From Cristatella mucedo (Eukaryota; Bryozoa; Phylactolaemata; Cristatellidae): 64,000 bases of DNA. The position numbers were made by a program, and so were the translations under genes. Under the pieces are notes generated by a model. The model had not been told where the DNA came from. It saw only the letters and a program-made list of their open reading frames with translations, and ran no database searches. Shown piece after piece: positions 36,773-49,600 of the stretch (position 1 is its first letter; every line of letters starts with the position of its first letter). The stretch covers positions 1,404,001 to 1,468,000 of the forward strand of contig WPIO01000071.1 in assembly GCA_009760855.2 (NCBI GenBank), given 5' to 3'.

Positions 36773-38394
36773 GTGTGAGGGATGGAGAATTGGCGACCAA
36801 AAGGGCGTACTACTTAACTCGCGCGGTGATTCGCGCGTCGGAGGAACGCGAGGAGTGGTAGATGAGTGGAAGACTGAGAGCGAGCGCTGTCTCGCGCATG
36901 CGTGAGCGCGTGTGCGCTCGCTCTCTTTCGACTCACGGGCCCGAGTTTATTCGGACAGCTTTAGGCGAGGCTACAGCCACAGCTCGGGCGGGCCCAGGAC
37001 CCTAAGGTCAGTCTGGGCCGAGTCTCGCGTAGGCGTGCGTCGCCTCCTCCGAGAGTGATCGGAACCGTTCCGGTTTCGGCGCCCTCTAGCGGCGGTGCAT
37101 TCTAGCGTCAGCGGTGCCCTCGAGAGACGGCCATCCCTTTCTGAGCTGTACACCGTAGAACCCGACCGAACTCGAGTATGGGTGGGTGAACACGAAGGTG
37201 AAGGGTGTATCCGGTCGACTGACACCGCCTTCCATACAGCCATTCGTCCGCGCCTACGCAGCACTTGGGTCATAAGGTCGACCGGGAGGGTTCGGAAATG
37301 TGATCCGTAAGCACCTGCCTCAGCGCGAGATGCGTCCTCACCTCACCGACTGAGGTCGTGAGAGTTACTTCATTAGGACACCCTGACCGCCTGCCGTCCG
37401 TCGACCGCCACGAAGACCGCATAAGAAGCTACCGGAGCTCAGCGGAGCTCAGAGGACTCAGTTGGAGAGCGACCCGCAAGTGAGTCGCCGGCTGCGTGCG
37501 CTTCGCCGCGGCCTGACCGGCAACGCCCGGCTCGAAGGCGCGAAGCTGTCGAGTGGCGTCGCGAGAACGCGAGTCGAGTTCGACTCGAGGATCGGGCTCT
37601 CCTTCACAGGCCAAGGTCAGTCTGAGCCGATCTCTCTCCGCCCTTTAGTCGCTTGGGGCTTTTAGTCGCGACCGACGCTCGCTCGGATTTGAATGGCGCC
37701 GACCGAGCTGTCTCCTAGCCTTGGGCGCTAGCGGCCGGAGTATCTGACGATTGGCGCAAGCATTGCAGCGACCAGCTCACGTATCTGCGCCGCGCTGGTA
37801 TCTGACGACGAACCACCGGCGCCGCCTAGCGGCGGCAGCGACTAGCGTGAACCTTCAGGCTCAGCACTTCGCTGACTCTCCGTCGGCAATGACGGCCGGC
37901 GTCCGCCACGCCAGTTGCTCTCGCAGGCAGCGCTCTGCCTCGCGAGCGACCGAAGCCTCTGCGCTCAGCGCCGAGAGAGCTCAGCGCTCAGCTTCGCTAA
38001 GAGCTCCGCGCTGAGCGCAGAGCCCTCGGGGCTCTGTGCTCAGCGCTCCATGCTCAGCGCTCTTCGCTCAGCGCCGCCACACGGCGTTGCGGACGATTTC
38101 AAGCGTTTACTGCGTGCCCATTCGATACGGCGGTGAGAGGCCATTATCGAGGCGGTCTTAATGCTCGCGCGGGGCCGCCTTTAATGTGGCACGTGAGCAC
38201 CTGGGCAGCAGCGCAGTGTGCAGACGCTGCTGACGGAGCTGCCGCCCGTTCGCCGCTCGTTGCTATGAGCTCGTAGGTGCGGACTGCAGACGGAAAAGCG
38301 GCAGACGAAAGAACACGTTCCTGCAGCAGCGAATCAAAGAGGCGAAGCTCGAAGGAGTGAAGGAGTGTCGGCTCTCGTGAAGCCAGTCAAATGT
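36773..38394. other. GC-rich intergenic DNA
   Basis: No recognisable gene. At about 37955-38080 CTCAGCGCT and GCGCTGAGC words alternate, giving many small hairpins. Confidence 0.4.
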
Positions 38395-38480
38395 AAGGTC
38401 TCTAGAAGGAGATTAACTTCTCTGAGGGCACCATGCAAACGTATTGTTATCACTATTATTATGATTATTGTTATGGCGCT
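38395..38480 (+). mobile_element. LINE/SINE tail
   Basis: TAAGGTCTCTAGAAGGAGATTAACTTCTCTGAGGGCACC followed by (ATT)n-like DNA: the hairpin tail with changed outer arms. Confidence 0.7.
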
Positions 38481-38576
38481 GCCCTCCAGCCGTGCTCCTC
38501 TCAAGGTGTGCGCGAGTTAACGTAAGTTTGCCCATCCACCGGCCGCAGTCGGTGCGGGCCGCGGGCGCTCGAAGAG
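38481..38576. other. Short spacer
   Basis: Nothing recognisable. Confidence 0.4.
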
Positions 38577-38740
38577 ATTCTTGGATTCTCTGTCGAAACT
38601 AAGTGGATTCGCTGTTGAGTGTAAGTGGATTCGTGGCTGTCGGATCTAAGTGGATTCGCTGTCGGATCTAAGTGGATTCGCTGTCGAGTCTAAGTGAATT
38701 CGCTGTCGAGACTAAGTGGATTCAATGTCGAACCTAAAGA
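38577..38740. repeat. 22-bp tandem repeat
   Basis: About seven copies of a unit near CTAAGTGGATTCGCTGTCGG (20-23 bases), with point changes. Confidence 0.9.
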
Positions 38741-39232
38741 GACAAAGCATACTTTCGGAAGACCTTATAAGTTGCATACTGCCAATCGCTGTCGTGCGAT
38801 TCGATCTAATCATTCCACAATAGCGCCCGAGCCGCTGTCAAATAAGTGAACGAGAACACGGAAGAATCTGCTCGTCGGGGAGCGCCATCTGGACTCCTTC
38901 TGCCCATTAGTGCTGACAAGATCCATCTGCTGGTGCGCCGTCTTTACGCCGTCATTCACCGAGCGCTGTCAGCTTAGGTCCATCAGTGCTCTATCTGACT
39001 CCGTCCGTCAGCGCTCAAAGTTTTACTGGCGGCTGCTTGACCTGGCTGAGGTGAGCAGCGAGTGTGTGAGGAGTTCTCGATCAGAGTGCACTCGGTTCGA
39101 CTGCTACCGGGGCCTAGCCTTGTCAAGTGGCGCAAGCGCGCTGTGAACCCAGTCGTGAGCTCTACTCGAAATTAATCTGCGCCGGCAGCTGCGCCCGGCG
39201 GCGGCGACGGAGGAAATCGACGAGGTCACTCT

Positions 39233-39267
<35 letters not shown>

Positions 39268-39554
39268 TAGGAAATGCGGCCGTAGAAACGGCTAGACCAT
39301 TACGTTCACTTTACTGGTAGCGGGGCTTTTGTTTCTAGTATCGCAGATTGAGAGCGAAACGGCTCAGAGTCCGAGCGGTCCGCGGCCGCGAGCAGGGCAG
39401 GAGAGGGAGGCAGGCGGACGGTCCGCCCTGCGAAGCCTTGTGCCTTTCCATGTACGCTCTGCTTAGCATTGCCCCTTACCGTATTCTCCGTGCACAGCCT
39501 CGCGCCGTTCTCGCGATCGGCTGGCTCTAGCGAGACGCAAGTCCCGCGCCGCCT
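38741..39554. other. Intergenic DNA with (CCG)n
   Basis: A (CCG)n tract lies at about 39230-39267. No recognisable gene. Confidence 0.4.
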
Positions 39555-39630
39555 TATAATAATAGTAATAATACGCGTGACAAAGCGACATCAGAGAACT
39601 CAAACTCTTTCTAGGCGCTTTACATTTGCA
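39555..39630 (-). mobile_element. LINE 3' tail
   Basis: (AATAATAAT)n, GTGACAAAGCGACATCAGAG, AACTCAAACTCTTTCTAGGC and GCTTTACATTTGC: the tail hairpin and the bases before it, reversed. Confidence 0.82.
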
Positions 39631-40824
39631 TCAAAGTTTTGGCTTAATCTCGACCCCGGCAGCAGCTCCAGGCGGCGCGGCACCTTCCGCTGCTGCTGCC
39701 GGACCGCGCGGCGGCGGCGGCGGCAGCAGCAGCAGCAGCAGAGTGCCCGCTCGGCTCGCCGAGTCGAGACGAGAAGAGCAGGAGACGAGAAGAGCCGAAG
39801 CTGCTACCGAAGGAATCGGCGGCCGCCGAAACATGTCTCGCACGCGCGTCAAGTCCGGTCGCAGATGAGCGCTGGCGCCGCGGCGCAAGCGGCGACTTGG
39901 AATCCGGAGACGACGTCGCGCGGGCTGCGGTGGCGGCGAGCCCTTGGCTGCGGCTGTTGGCTGCGGCGGAACAGTACGCGAGTGGTCTCCTAGCTGTCGC
40001 CGCCGCCGCCGCCGTTGAAGCAGCAGCAGCCCAATAGGATGCTGAAGTGGGCTCGCCCGAGCAAGCGAGAGAGCGAGAGCGATGCAGCATTCGAATAGCG
40101 AAGCAGCTTCGGGACTCGGCTTTTGTCGATTCACGTTGTCCTGATCGAAGATGGCGTTCTCTGGCCCGAGTCGCGGCCGCCGCCTCGCTCGGCGGCGGCG
40201 GTGGCGGCGGCCGCCGTCTATCGGTCGGAATCCATCGCTGCGGATGTTGACTCGGCTGCTTTACATCCGCGGCGAAGCGCTAGCATCAGCAGCTGCAGCC
40301 GCCGCCGCCGCTGCAGCGATCAATCGAGCGAGCCGCCGGCCGCGCCGCCGCCGCCGCCCGGCGCAGACGCCGTTCGTGGGCGTGTCAGAGCTGAGTCGCT
40401 GATCGCGGCGGTTCGGTCCGAGGACCTTCGAGACACTTCCGGCATCTGTTTAGCTTGGCGCGCTCGCCGCGAGGTATTGCCACGGCAAACAAGGCTCTGC
40501 TCGGCGGCCACGACAATGGACTCCAGCTCCAAGCCACGTCGCCTGTCGGCACTTCAAGCCAGCGGCAGCGGTGGCGGCAGCGGCGAGATCGGCTTCGGCA
40601 CTGCTGCCTGCCGCCGTCGGTCGTCGAGCTTTCGAGTAGAAGGAGGAGAAGGAAGAGGAGAAGGAGGCATCTCGTTTCTAATCTTTCTTGCGTGCTGGCG
40701 TTAACCAACTCTTTGCTGTCAAACTTAACCCTTTCTGAGTAACTCTTTTTTCTCCCATATTCAATAGCATAGTTTCAGCATTCTACCATGCTCTATGCCC
40801 CGGCATGAATTCCTCCCTTCTCTC

Positions 40825-40828
<4 letters not shown>
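39631..40828. other. CpG-rich DNA with trinucleotide runs
   Basis: Short GGC, CAG and CCG runs give Ala/Arg/Ser-rich ORFs on both strands. CGAAGATGGCG near 40145 resembles a YY1-type site or a start context, but the frame that follows resembles no known protein. Confidence 0.35.

Positions 40829-40882
<54 letters not shown>
40829..40882. repeat. (CT)n microsatellite
   Basis: Pure CT dinucleotide. Confidence 0.97.
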
Positions 40883-40885
<3 letters not shown>

Positions 40886-41194
40886 CTGTCTCCTTCTCTC
40901 CTCTCTCTCTTTAATTCTCGCTCTTTACCACTCTCTTCTCTCGCACTCCCATTTCCCTTATCAATCTGTATCCCTACCGTCTCCTTCCTCCCCCTAAACC
41001 CCATCAATTTCCTGTCTCTAAGCCATCACTTCCTCATCTAGTCCCGCCTCACTTGCTCCCCTTCTTTACGTTCTCTCCCGTTTTCTACACGCCCCTTATG
41101 ACCTTATGACCTTGGTTCTTTCATCTCCCTCGCACTCTCATCCTCATTCACTTATCATTCTTTCCCCTCTCTTTGCCTTCTTTTTATTCTTCTC

Positions 41195-41197
<3 letters not shown>
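40883..41197. other. Pyrimidine-rich spacer
   Basis: C/T-rich, no gene. Confidence 0.6.
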
Positions 41198-41278
<81 letters not shown>

Positions 41279-41300
41279 TCTCTGTCTCTCTCTCTTTCTC
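41198..41300. repeat. (CT)n microsatellite
   Basis: CT dinucleotide with a few CCCTC and GTCTC steps towards the right end. Confidence 0.97.
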
Positions 41301-41782
41301 ACCTTTTCCCTGTTCCTGTCCTGCTCCGTGTCCCTCTTTCCTTCCCTTGTCCCTGCCTCCATGTTTTCCCCTCTCCTTCTGCGTAACCTCTTTCCGACCT
41401 CTATTCTTATCCTCATTCATATCTTCTCCTCTCTCTCTCTTTCTTTTTTGTGTGCACGCGTATACGTCACTGCTACGCCCATTCCCCAAGTCGCCACTCG
41501 CTCGCTTACGAGGGCGTCTCGAACCTCACAGCCCTAGACTCGCCAGCAGACCCTCGCCGACTGTCTTCTTTCTCAACCCCTAACCTCTGTCTAAGCTCTG
41601 TTTGGCTCCAATCAACTCTGGGCATAGCTATAATTAAGTAAGCATATAACTAGCTATAATTAAGTAAGCATAGGACGGGCCGGACAGGCAGCTGCCCTAC
41701 CGATAGGCTGAAGCCGAACCTGAATTAGCTGCTTTGTCCGAAGCAGCAGAGGTTTCGAAGTTACTCCTTGGCTTGTAACTGG
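41301..41782. other. Spacer between CT and GA tracts
   Basis: Pyrimidine-rich to 41450, then mixed. TAGCTATAATTAAGTAAGCAT is repeated tandemly near 41627-41672. No gene. Confidence 0.5.
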
Positions 41783-42175
<393 letters not shown>

Positions 42176-42360
42176 GCCGTGATGGCACACTAAGTAAGGC
42201 GGTTGCTTTCACGACCTTGGTCCCGAGGTCGTGGGTTCGATTCCTGCGGTGGGTGATTCTTTATCGCCACTGCAAGCGGTGGTGATAGCCGTAAAGTCTC
42301 TTCTGTCGCTATACAAGAAGAGGCTGTCTAATCAGCTAGGATTTTTATCTTTTATTTTGT
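42176..42360 (+). mobile_element. SINE family A copy 5, inserted in a (GA)n tract
   Basis: GTGATGGCACACTAAGTAAG, the B-box GGTTCGATTCC, hairpin TATCGCCACTGCAAGCGGTG, then CTCTTCTGTCGCTATACAAG, AAGAGGCTGTCTAATCAGCT and a T-rich end. GACA/GA repeats stand on both sides (to 42175 and from 42366 to about 42394). Confidence 0.92.
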
Positions 42361-43157
42361 AACATAGAGACAGAGAGACAGAGAGACAGAGGGAGAAAAA
42401 AAAACATCTAAAACTCCTCCACTTTAGGATTTTTGGCCTGCCCGAATTCCAAAATAGTCGTCTTTTCTGCGCGTCAACCGAAAGCCAAGCCCAAAACCGT
42501 CAGAACCAACCAAACGAAAGGGTCAGCATCTGCCCTTTCGTTCGGCTCGGCGACTCGCTAGGACGATGGGGCTCGTGCCTTCGTCTATGTCTACGGGCGG
42601 GCGAGCTCTCTCGAGGCCACGCCCTCTCAGCCTTGAGGCTGCACCGCCGCACGTGACCGCAGCCCAGACTGCGGTGCAGCCTTTTTTAGAGCTGAGCAGC
42701 CAGCGCCGACTCCGAAAGAAACTGAGGCTACGCGAGAGTGAGGCGGACATCCGGCCCGCAGCGGTGGCCCAGGGGCGGAGGGCAGCCCGGCAGGCAGAGC
42801 CGGTGCCAGCTACGGGTCAGGGGTCAGAGCAAACACCACCTTGCCCAGCTCAGCTCCGGGGGCCCAGCTGCCGCCACCGCCTGCTGGTCGCAGCTTTGCT
42901 CGGCTTGGCCGAGCCGTCAAGCTGCGCTCGGCGATCGGCTCGTACAATTTACGGCTGGACCCAGAGGGCTCCAACGTCTCGGAGCATAATCGCCTTCCGG
43001 ACGCGACGACTGGACGGTAGCCCTCGGTCGGCGCATCGACGGTGAGCCAGGTGGGGGCCCCCCCACCTTGCGGCGCCTACAGGTCTGACCGCTTCGTGGT
43101 GCAGCTTCCCGCGGGCAGCGAGCCAAGCGCTTCGCTGCTCCCTCTCTCTAGCTCGCT
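42361..43157. other. GC-rich DNA with a 159-codon ORF
   Basis: The + ORF 42566-43045 is the longest one here not made of a repeat, but it resembles no family. GGTGGGGGCCCCCCCACC near 43050 is a near-palindrome. No splice context supports a gene. Confidence 0.35.
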
Positions 43158-43800
<643 letters not shown>

Positions 43801-44281
43801 CTACCGCAGCATTCCCACCTGCTACAAAGATCGCCATCCTGGGCGGCGGTCGCTGAGGCGGCAGCGACAGCAGCAGTAGAGGTGTGGCAGCGACTTTTTG
43901 CCGGCAGCTCAGCGCTCCGTAGCGATGGATAGGGATTGTTTCGACGGCTTCGCGGCGGCGGCAGCAGCGGTGGCGCAGACTGCATGCGTGCCGTCCCGTC
44001 GGCCTAGAACCCCAAGTAATGACACGAAAAACTCGGAAATCCAACATCGCGCCGCAGCGCCGATGCCGCGGGGGGGGGGCACCGGTTCGTATTGCTCCGA
44101 TGCTCCGACTGTAAGTCTGGTAGCCGAGTAAGTAAGTACCGAGCTGCATTGGCTGCGGCACTTAGAGAGGAGGGCAAGTGGCACCGAGATAAACAAGACA
44201 CTTCACCCAGTAGACTCCGTGCATTGGAGTTCAAGCATGCAAACGTCAAAAACGGATATCGTCATCGTATTGAGATAAATA
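43801..44281. other. GC-rich spacer
   Basis: A 10-base G run lies at 44070-44079. No recognisable gene. Confidence 0.4.
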
Positions 44282-44464
44282 GAGAGAAAGAGATAAACAA
44301 AGAGAGAGAGAGAGAGGGAGAGGGAGAGGGAGAGAGAGAGAGAGGGAGAGGGAGAGAGAGAGAGAGGGAGAGGGAGAGGGAGAGAGAGAGAGACAGACAG
44401 ACAGACCTAGAGATAGAGAGAAAGAAAGAGAGACATACAGGCAGGCAGGCAGGCAGACAGACGG

Positions 44465-44537
<73 letters not shown>
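44282..44537. repeat. (GA)n tract
   Basis: GA with GGGAGA, CAGA and GGCA steps, ending in pure (GA)n. Confidence 0.97.
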
Positions 44538-44539
<2 letters not shown>

Positions 44540-45657
44540 CATCATGTCGCAGTCAGAGAGCCTATATTATTGTCCACGAGAGTCGGGCAAAGCCTTCGGA
44601 CTTGCTCCAGCTTGCTGCCGCTGCTGCTGCTGCTGCCGGCGCCTCCGGCTGCAGCATCTGCCGCGCCTCTCCTTCCAAGTTCAGTTCCTCTGAAGTTCAG
44701 TCTATCGTCCTTGGGAGATTAATTCCTCTACTGCGGTCTTCTTACGGCCCGCCGGCTCCCGCGAGCCGCCGCCGCCGTAGCGGCCTGCCGCCGGAGCCAG
44801 GGAAGCGTTGGTCAGCGGTAATTGATCCCTGATCGTGGCAGATACCGCCGCCGCCCGCCGAATCATTCTCGCTGTGCAGCGAGCCCGTTCGCCTACGGAG
44901 AAGCTCGCGCGGCTGCCGTAGCAGCAGCTGCCGCAGCAGCAGCTGCCGCAGCCGTCGCGGAGTCGCGTGCAGCAACTGAGCCGCTGCTGCGACGCCGCTC
45001 GGTGGCCTTGCCGTCCGGGCGCTCGCCACGACTCGGACGCTGGATCGCGTGCTTCGGGCGCGCGACGGCGCCGAGCGAGCGTCTTTCTCGCCACCGCCGC
45101 GCGCTATTTCTTCGTCATTAACCTATTTCGACAAAAAATCTATTCGAAACGTCGCCAACGGGGCTCGAGACGCATGGGTCAGCGAGTGGCCCAAATTTCA
45201 CTGCCTCGAGCCCCTTTGCTCTCTGTGGTTCGAAGCCGCTGCCGCCGCCGCCGCCCCCAAGCTCGCCGCCGCATCGCCGGTTCGCCAGTTCCGCTCAACC
45301 CGACTGCAGCCGTAGGCTGAAGGCGATGGCTGCCGCTGGTTGTCGCCCATCGTCCGCCGCGAACTGCGCGGTGGCGTCCGCTCGCACGAGCGTGAGCTGT
45401 GTGGCGTTCGGATGACGTGTGCAAGCGTGCTACCCTCCGCCGGCCAGAGGCGAGCTCCGAAAGGTCGTGCGGAGCCTCGCCAGCCTCTTCGGACTTCCGC
45501 CGGCACTCGTCCGGCGGAAGTCCTGCTAAGTGCTTGCTGAAACGTTTACCCGGCATCCTCGGAGGAAATTTCTCTTTGACTTCCTGCCCCCCCCCGTGCG
45601 CCTACGAGACCACGGCAGAAAGGGTGACGTAGCCGCGCGCGCGCGTGCCGCTACGCC
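44538..45657. other. CpG- and trinucleotide-rich DNA
   Basis: Short GCT/GCC/CAG runs (about 44615-44640, 44920-44960, 45235-45260) give Ala-rich chance ORFs. A hairpin has 13-bp arms at 45491-45503 and 45511-45523. A C run lies at 45587-45595. Possibly part of the upstream CpG-rich region of the transporter gene. Confidence 0.4.
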
Positions 45658-45804
45658 GAGCTGGTTTTGTCTAGCGGTTAAGGTGCTCGCCCCGACCAAG
45701 GTGTAACTGAGGTCGTGGGCTCGAGCCCCGTGGCATATGTGAAGCGCCTGAATAGAGATTAAGTTCTCTTGGGGCGTTATATAAATGAATTCTTTATTTA
45801 TTTA
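45658..45804 (+). mobile_element. SINE family B copy 3
   Basis: GAGCTGGTTTTGTCTAGCGG, GGGCTCGAGCCCC and the tail AAGCGCCTGAATAGAGATTA, with an A/T-rich end. Lies about 700 bases upstream of the transporter start codon. Confidence 0.9.
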
Positions 45805-46301
45805 CGTCAGCCAGCGCGGTTGAAGCCGGCGTCGCCAAAGGCTCGCCCAGAGCATGCTGTGCAGAGGCAAAGGTGAAGGCTGTCTCTGGTTGCCCTCGAC
45901 GTGGGCGGCTGGCCGGATGCGTCGCTCGCTTGTGAGCCTCGTTGCGGCCTAGTCGGATAGAGCGAGTGACCAGGGAACGTGCGAGCGTGCGCTGGCGCTG
46001 AGCGAGCCACTCTGGCGCTCGGCGAGCTCGGCGCGTTTCGCTCTGCGAAAGCGAGTCGCCACTGCCGCCGCCGCTTGCCGGTGGCGGCAGTGGCGACCAG
46101 GTGCAACGCCGGTGCAAGTGACGCCGGCGCGAGGCGCACGGGCCGAACCGGAAGCCGCTCTTTTGCCCGCAAACGACCTGCCTCAGCACTCGCTGGCGAC
46201 ATGCGCTTCGTGGCCAATGGACGCCGAGTGCGCGGGCGGCGGCGCCGAGCGCTCGCACTCAGGGGAGACGGCTCAATCGCTCGGTGCAAGTTACTCGGTT
46301 C

Positions 46302-46335
<34 letters not shown>

Positions 46336-46522
46336 AGTCCGGCAGCAGCAGAGCGTCGTCGATTCTCAGCCCACCAGGGACAGTGGCCGCGGCCGCGGCA
46401 GCGGCGGTGGCTGTGCATGCCATGCTGCTGGCTAGCTCGCTAGCTGGCTTGCTTTCTGTCACGCCTCCGGTGTCGGCGAAATTGCAGGCGACAGTGCCAC
46501 GCCGCTCACCGGAGTCACGCAG
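45805..46522 (+). promoter_or_regulatory. CpG-rich 5' region of the transporter gene (putative)
   Basis: The DNA directly before the first transporter exon is CpG-dense, with a (CCG)n run at about 46305-46333 and a hairpin with 15-bp arms at 46055-46069 and 46083-46097. No TATA box is evident. CpG-rich TATA-less promoters are common in animals; the promoter role here is inferred from position only. An in-frame TAG at 46433-46435 stops the transporter frame upstream of the ATG. Confidence 0.35.
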
Positions 46523-46633
46523 ATGGGTCGCAAGGTGCAGCAGCAGCTGTCCGGCACGACCGCGCCCTTCCTGAAGCCGGAAGACGGGGATCCATGCAAG
46601 GTCAAGGCTGAGCCACCGGCTTGGATGAAGAAG
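46523..46633 (+). CDS. EAAT: Transporter exon 1 (start codon, N-terminus)
   Basis: 37 codons, [12 protein letters not shown] to PPAWMKK, followed by the donor GTAAGA; phase 0. The ATG is the first in frame after the stop at 46433. It joins GWSWFRHH of exon 2 in phase. The N-terminus of this family is poorly conserved, so the assignment rests on phase, donor and position. CACGCAG just before the ATG could be a splice acceptor, so a non-coding upstream exon is possible. The initiation context is weak (C at -3, G at +4). Confidence 0.6.
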
Positions 46634-49600
46634 GTAAGACGACGGCTGCACGACGGCGCTCCGCTAGAGCTCGAGCGAAGAGAACGAAGAAGAGCAGAGA
46701 ACGCCAGCAGCGCCCCTACCTCGCGGGGGGGGGAGGGGGAGGAGGCTATAGTGCAGAATCGTTCTCATGCTAGCCTGTGCGGTCTGCCTGCTTTCGAGGA
46801 CGCTGGCGGTTCCTGTGACGTCACGTGTGGATTCGGAATTCGAGGCGAAACGCGGTTTTGAAGGACACCTCGTTAGGCTGCTCTCTTAAAAGCACTCTGC
46901 GATGATCGGCAAAGGGGTTTTGTGAGAAATTTTTGTAATGTAATGTAATGCATCTCGGTCTGTAACTCCACAAAGGCACTAGGACTGACTGGTTGTTGCA
47001 TAGGAGAGGTTTCCCTCAGTGCATTCAATGCCTAAGCAGCTAAGTAGGTAGCCAGCTGAGTTCCACTCGAGCAGCAAAGAGAAAGTGAAAGTATCTCGGA
47101 AGTAGCATATAATAAAAAAGAGCTCATAGTCAAAGGTGTGACAGCCATGTACGATGCAGCTTAGCAACTACCCAGTATGGCGAGCTTCAAGCTTCTGCTT
47201 CCGCCATGATTGCTGGCTAGCAGCAAGAACTGTCTCAGCAGACTCCCTTACACCCAAGTCACTTTCCTACTGCTGACAGGTATTGCCGAAGCACTAGCGA
47301 CCCAAGCGAGCAGAAGGTGGCGCCAGCAGCTACTGTGCGACCGGGCCTAACAAGTAGCCCCTATACTCTGAAAGCCCCGTAGCCTGCTTGAAAAAGGCTC
47401 GCACCATTGCTGCACTACTGTTTGCATACCGAGCGGCCGGCGAAATAAAGGCCTCTGTGAATGTGCATGGCGTCGTTTGTCTGCAGTCTCAATGGGCGAG
47501 GTCACGAGGATCGCTTCGGTGACATTCTACCTCGATTCAATCGTACCGAGTGTGCCGATAAGTAAATGTCGTAATCAAATAGAAAACAGCAGCAGCAGCG
47601 ATGGACTGCTGGGTGACTGAGGCGACAGTGCAACGTGGGTGCAATGCTGTCACTCAGATCGCTGTCTCTTTCTTGGTGTGGTTGCTGCGTGTCAGCAGTG
47701 CATAGTCGGAGAGCTTCCGGTGGCCAGTTGGCCTCTGTGCCACCCGATACATGTGCCAAAGTTCACTGTTGACTTTTAGCACAAGTTAATCATTACTGCA
47801 GCCATGCTGTCTGCCGTCGGGCCCGTGTGCTGCCAACGAGAGAGGGTAAATACCAGCCCCGTCACGGGCGTCACAGTTTAGTGGTGCAGCAGGCCGCAGT
47901 GCCCGTGAATGGCCTGGATGTAAACTGCGATAGTCACGTTCGCTGCTTCACGCTGCACCACTAAACTGCGAGCCGCAGCTACGTGGCCAGTGAGAAAGGA
48001 CGATGCAAGCACCTGTCAACCACTGTAAAGCAGACTAGCCATCGAGGTCCAACGTATGCCATGCAGCCTTGGAGATCGCTATGACTGTTTACAGAGAGGT
48101 TATCGTGTTTCTTTCCAGAATTCAATGAGCAGAAGGGCGAGTGTCACCGCCCCGCCCACTCCACTTCTTAATGCAATCAATTGCAGGGTAAATGCATGCT
48201 GCTGGCGTGTCAAGATAGAGTGGCGACCTCTACTTTCCCCGAACAAGTATCTATTGTGCACAGGGATACTCTACGATCTTTGGCTATGCAAGCCCATTCG
48301 TTGTACGCACGTTCCAATTTCACAGGCAGCCGAGTCTCTTAGCCCAGAATGCCGTCGGCTCTGTCTGTGCTGAGAATAATGGACGCGATTGGACTGGGCA
48401 AAAATCTGAAGTCTTAAGTCTGCAAGAAGTCTAAGATAGAAGAAGCTCCGAGGTCAAGTGGAGGTCAATCAGTAATCCCGAGGCAGTCGTGGTCAACGAG
48501 ATGCCTACACCTATTATACCGTGATGCACCTTGAAACGGCACAAGTATGGCCGCTATGGCTGCCTCTGTGGCACAAGTATGGCCGCTGAGCAGGTCTTTC
48601 CGGCTGCCTGGCTCAGGAGTAGCAGCGACCCGGGTTTGTTCCCTACGCATGCATCCTCCTGCTCTTGTACACTCTCAAGTTTCCCGAAAGCGGCTATGAC
48701 CACGGCCTATCTTTGACCTTTGACGAATAACGTACATCTACTGCTCTTGGGTTTCCGAGCTTTGGATCCAGCAGCCATATGGTCTGCTGGTGAGCAACTC
48801 TACGTGTGCATATAATTTCTGCGTACAGTGCCCGAAGGGAACTTAGTCTGTATTCGGGTACTTTGCATAGGCTATGCGGCTCGAGCCCAAGACCTTGGTC
48901 ATTACATGCATTCATTCACCTTGACCTTGATTCAAGGCTAGCACTTTAGCCACTGGGTAAAACCTACGTGGCAGCGAATAAGATCGGCCGACTGGATGCT
49001 CGCTCGTGACGTCGTGCGACTCTCATTTTCGGTGCATCGGCTTTCGTGCTTGACAAATATCACCAATTGCTCCCACTTGTCGCTGCTGCTTATCGAAACC
49101 GAAGAGCTTTCGCGTAACTGACATGTCGAAACGAAGCTTGCCACCTGCAGTCACGCAGGGTGAGTGTCCGGTGTCAGCCCACCAGTTTTCTTTAATGGGC
49201 ATAGTGCAGGTATTCGTTTCGCCCTCTGGGGCAACTGCGTCAGGTTAAGGAATGTTGTCCAAAAGTGGAGGATGAATTAGGACCCGATCCTGCGGACTGG
49301 AGTGGCCGGAAGTGCCGAAGAAGTATAGATAAGTACATATATCGTACTCACAGGTTTTTTGTTTAGGTACTGTGCCTTCCTTTGTGTAAAACTGTGTCTG
49401 TAATAACAAGCGTGTATGTGCAGAGACAGGACAATAATGAAACAGAAAACTACGGAGCATAATGAAATGTCGAACATCGTAAAGAGTAATTATTTTGTAA
49501 GTGTGTAGCTCGTCTCTAAGCAACCGGCGGTCGGGATGGTATTGCACAAGTACAGTAAATACATTACACACAGTACAAGGACGACAAAGTGGAAAACCTA

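Noticed and set aside
42566-43045. 159-codon ORF in GC-rich DNA
   Set aside because: Composition alone makes such ORFs common here; no domain, no conserved motif and no exon partners were seen.
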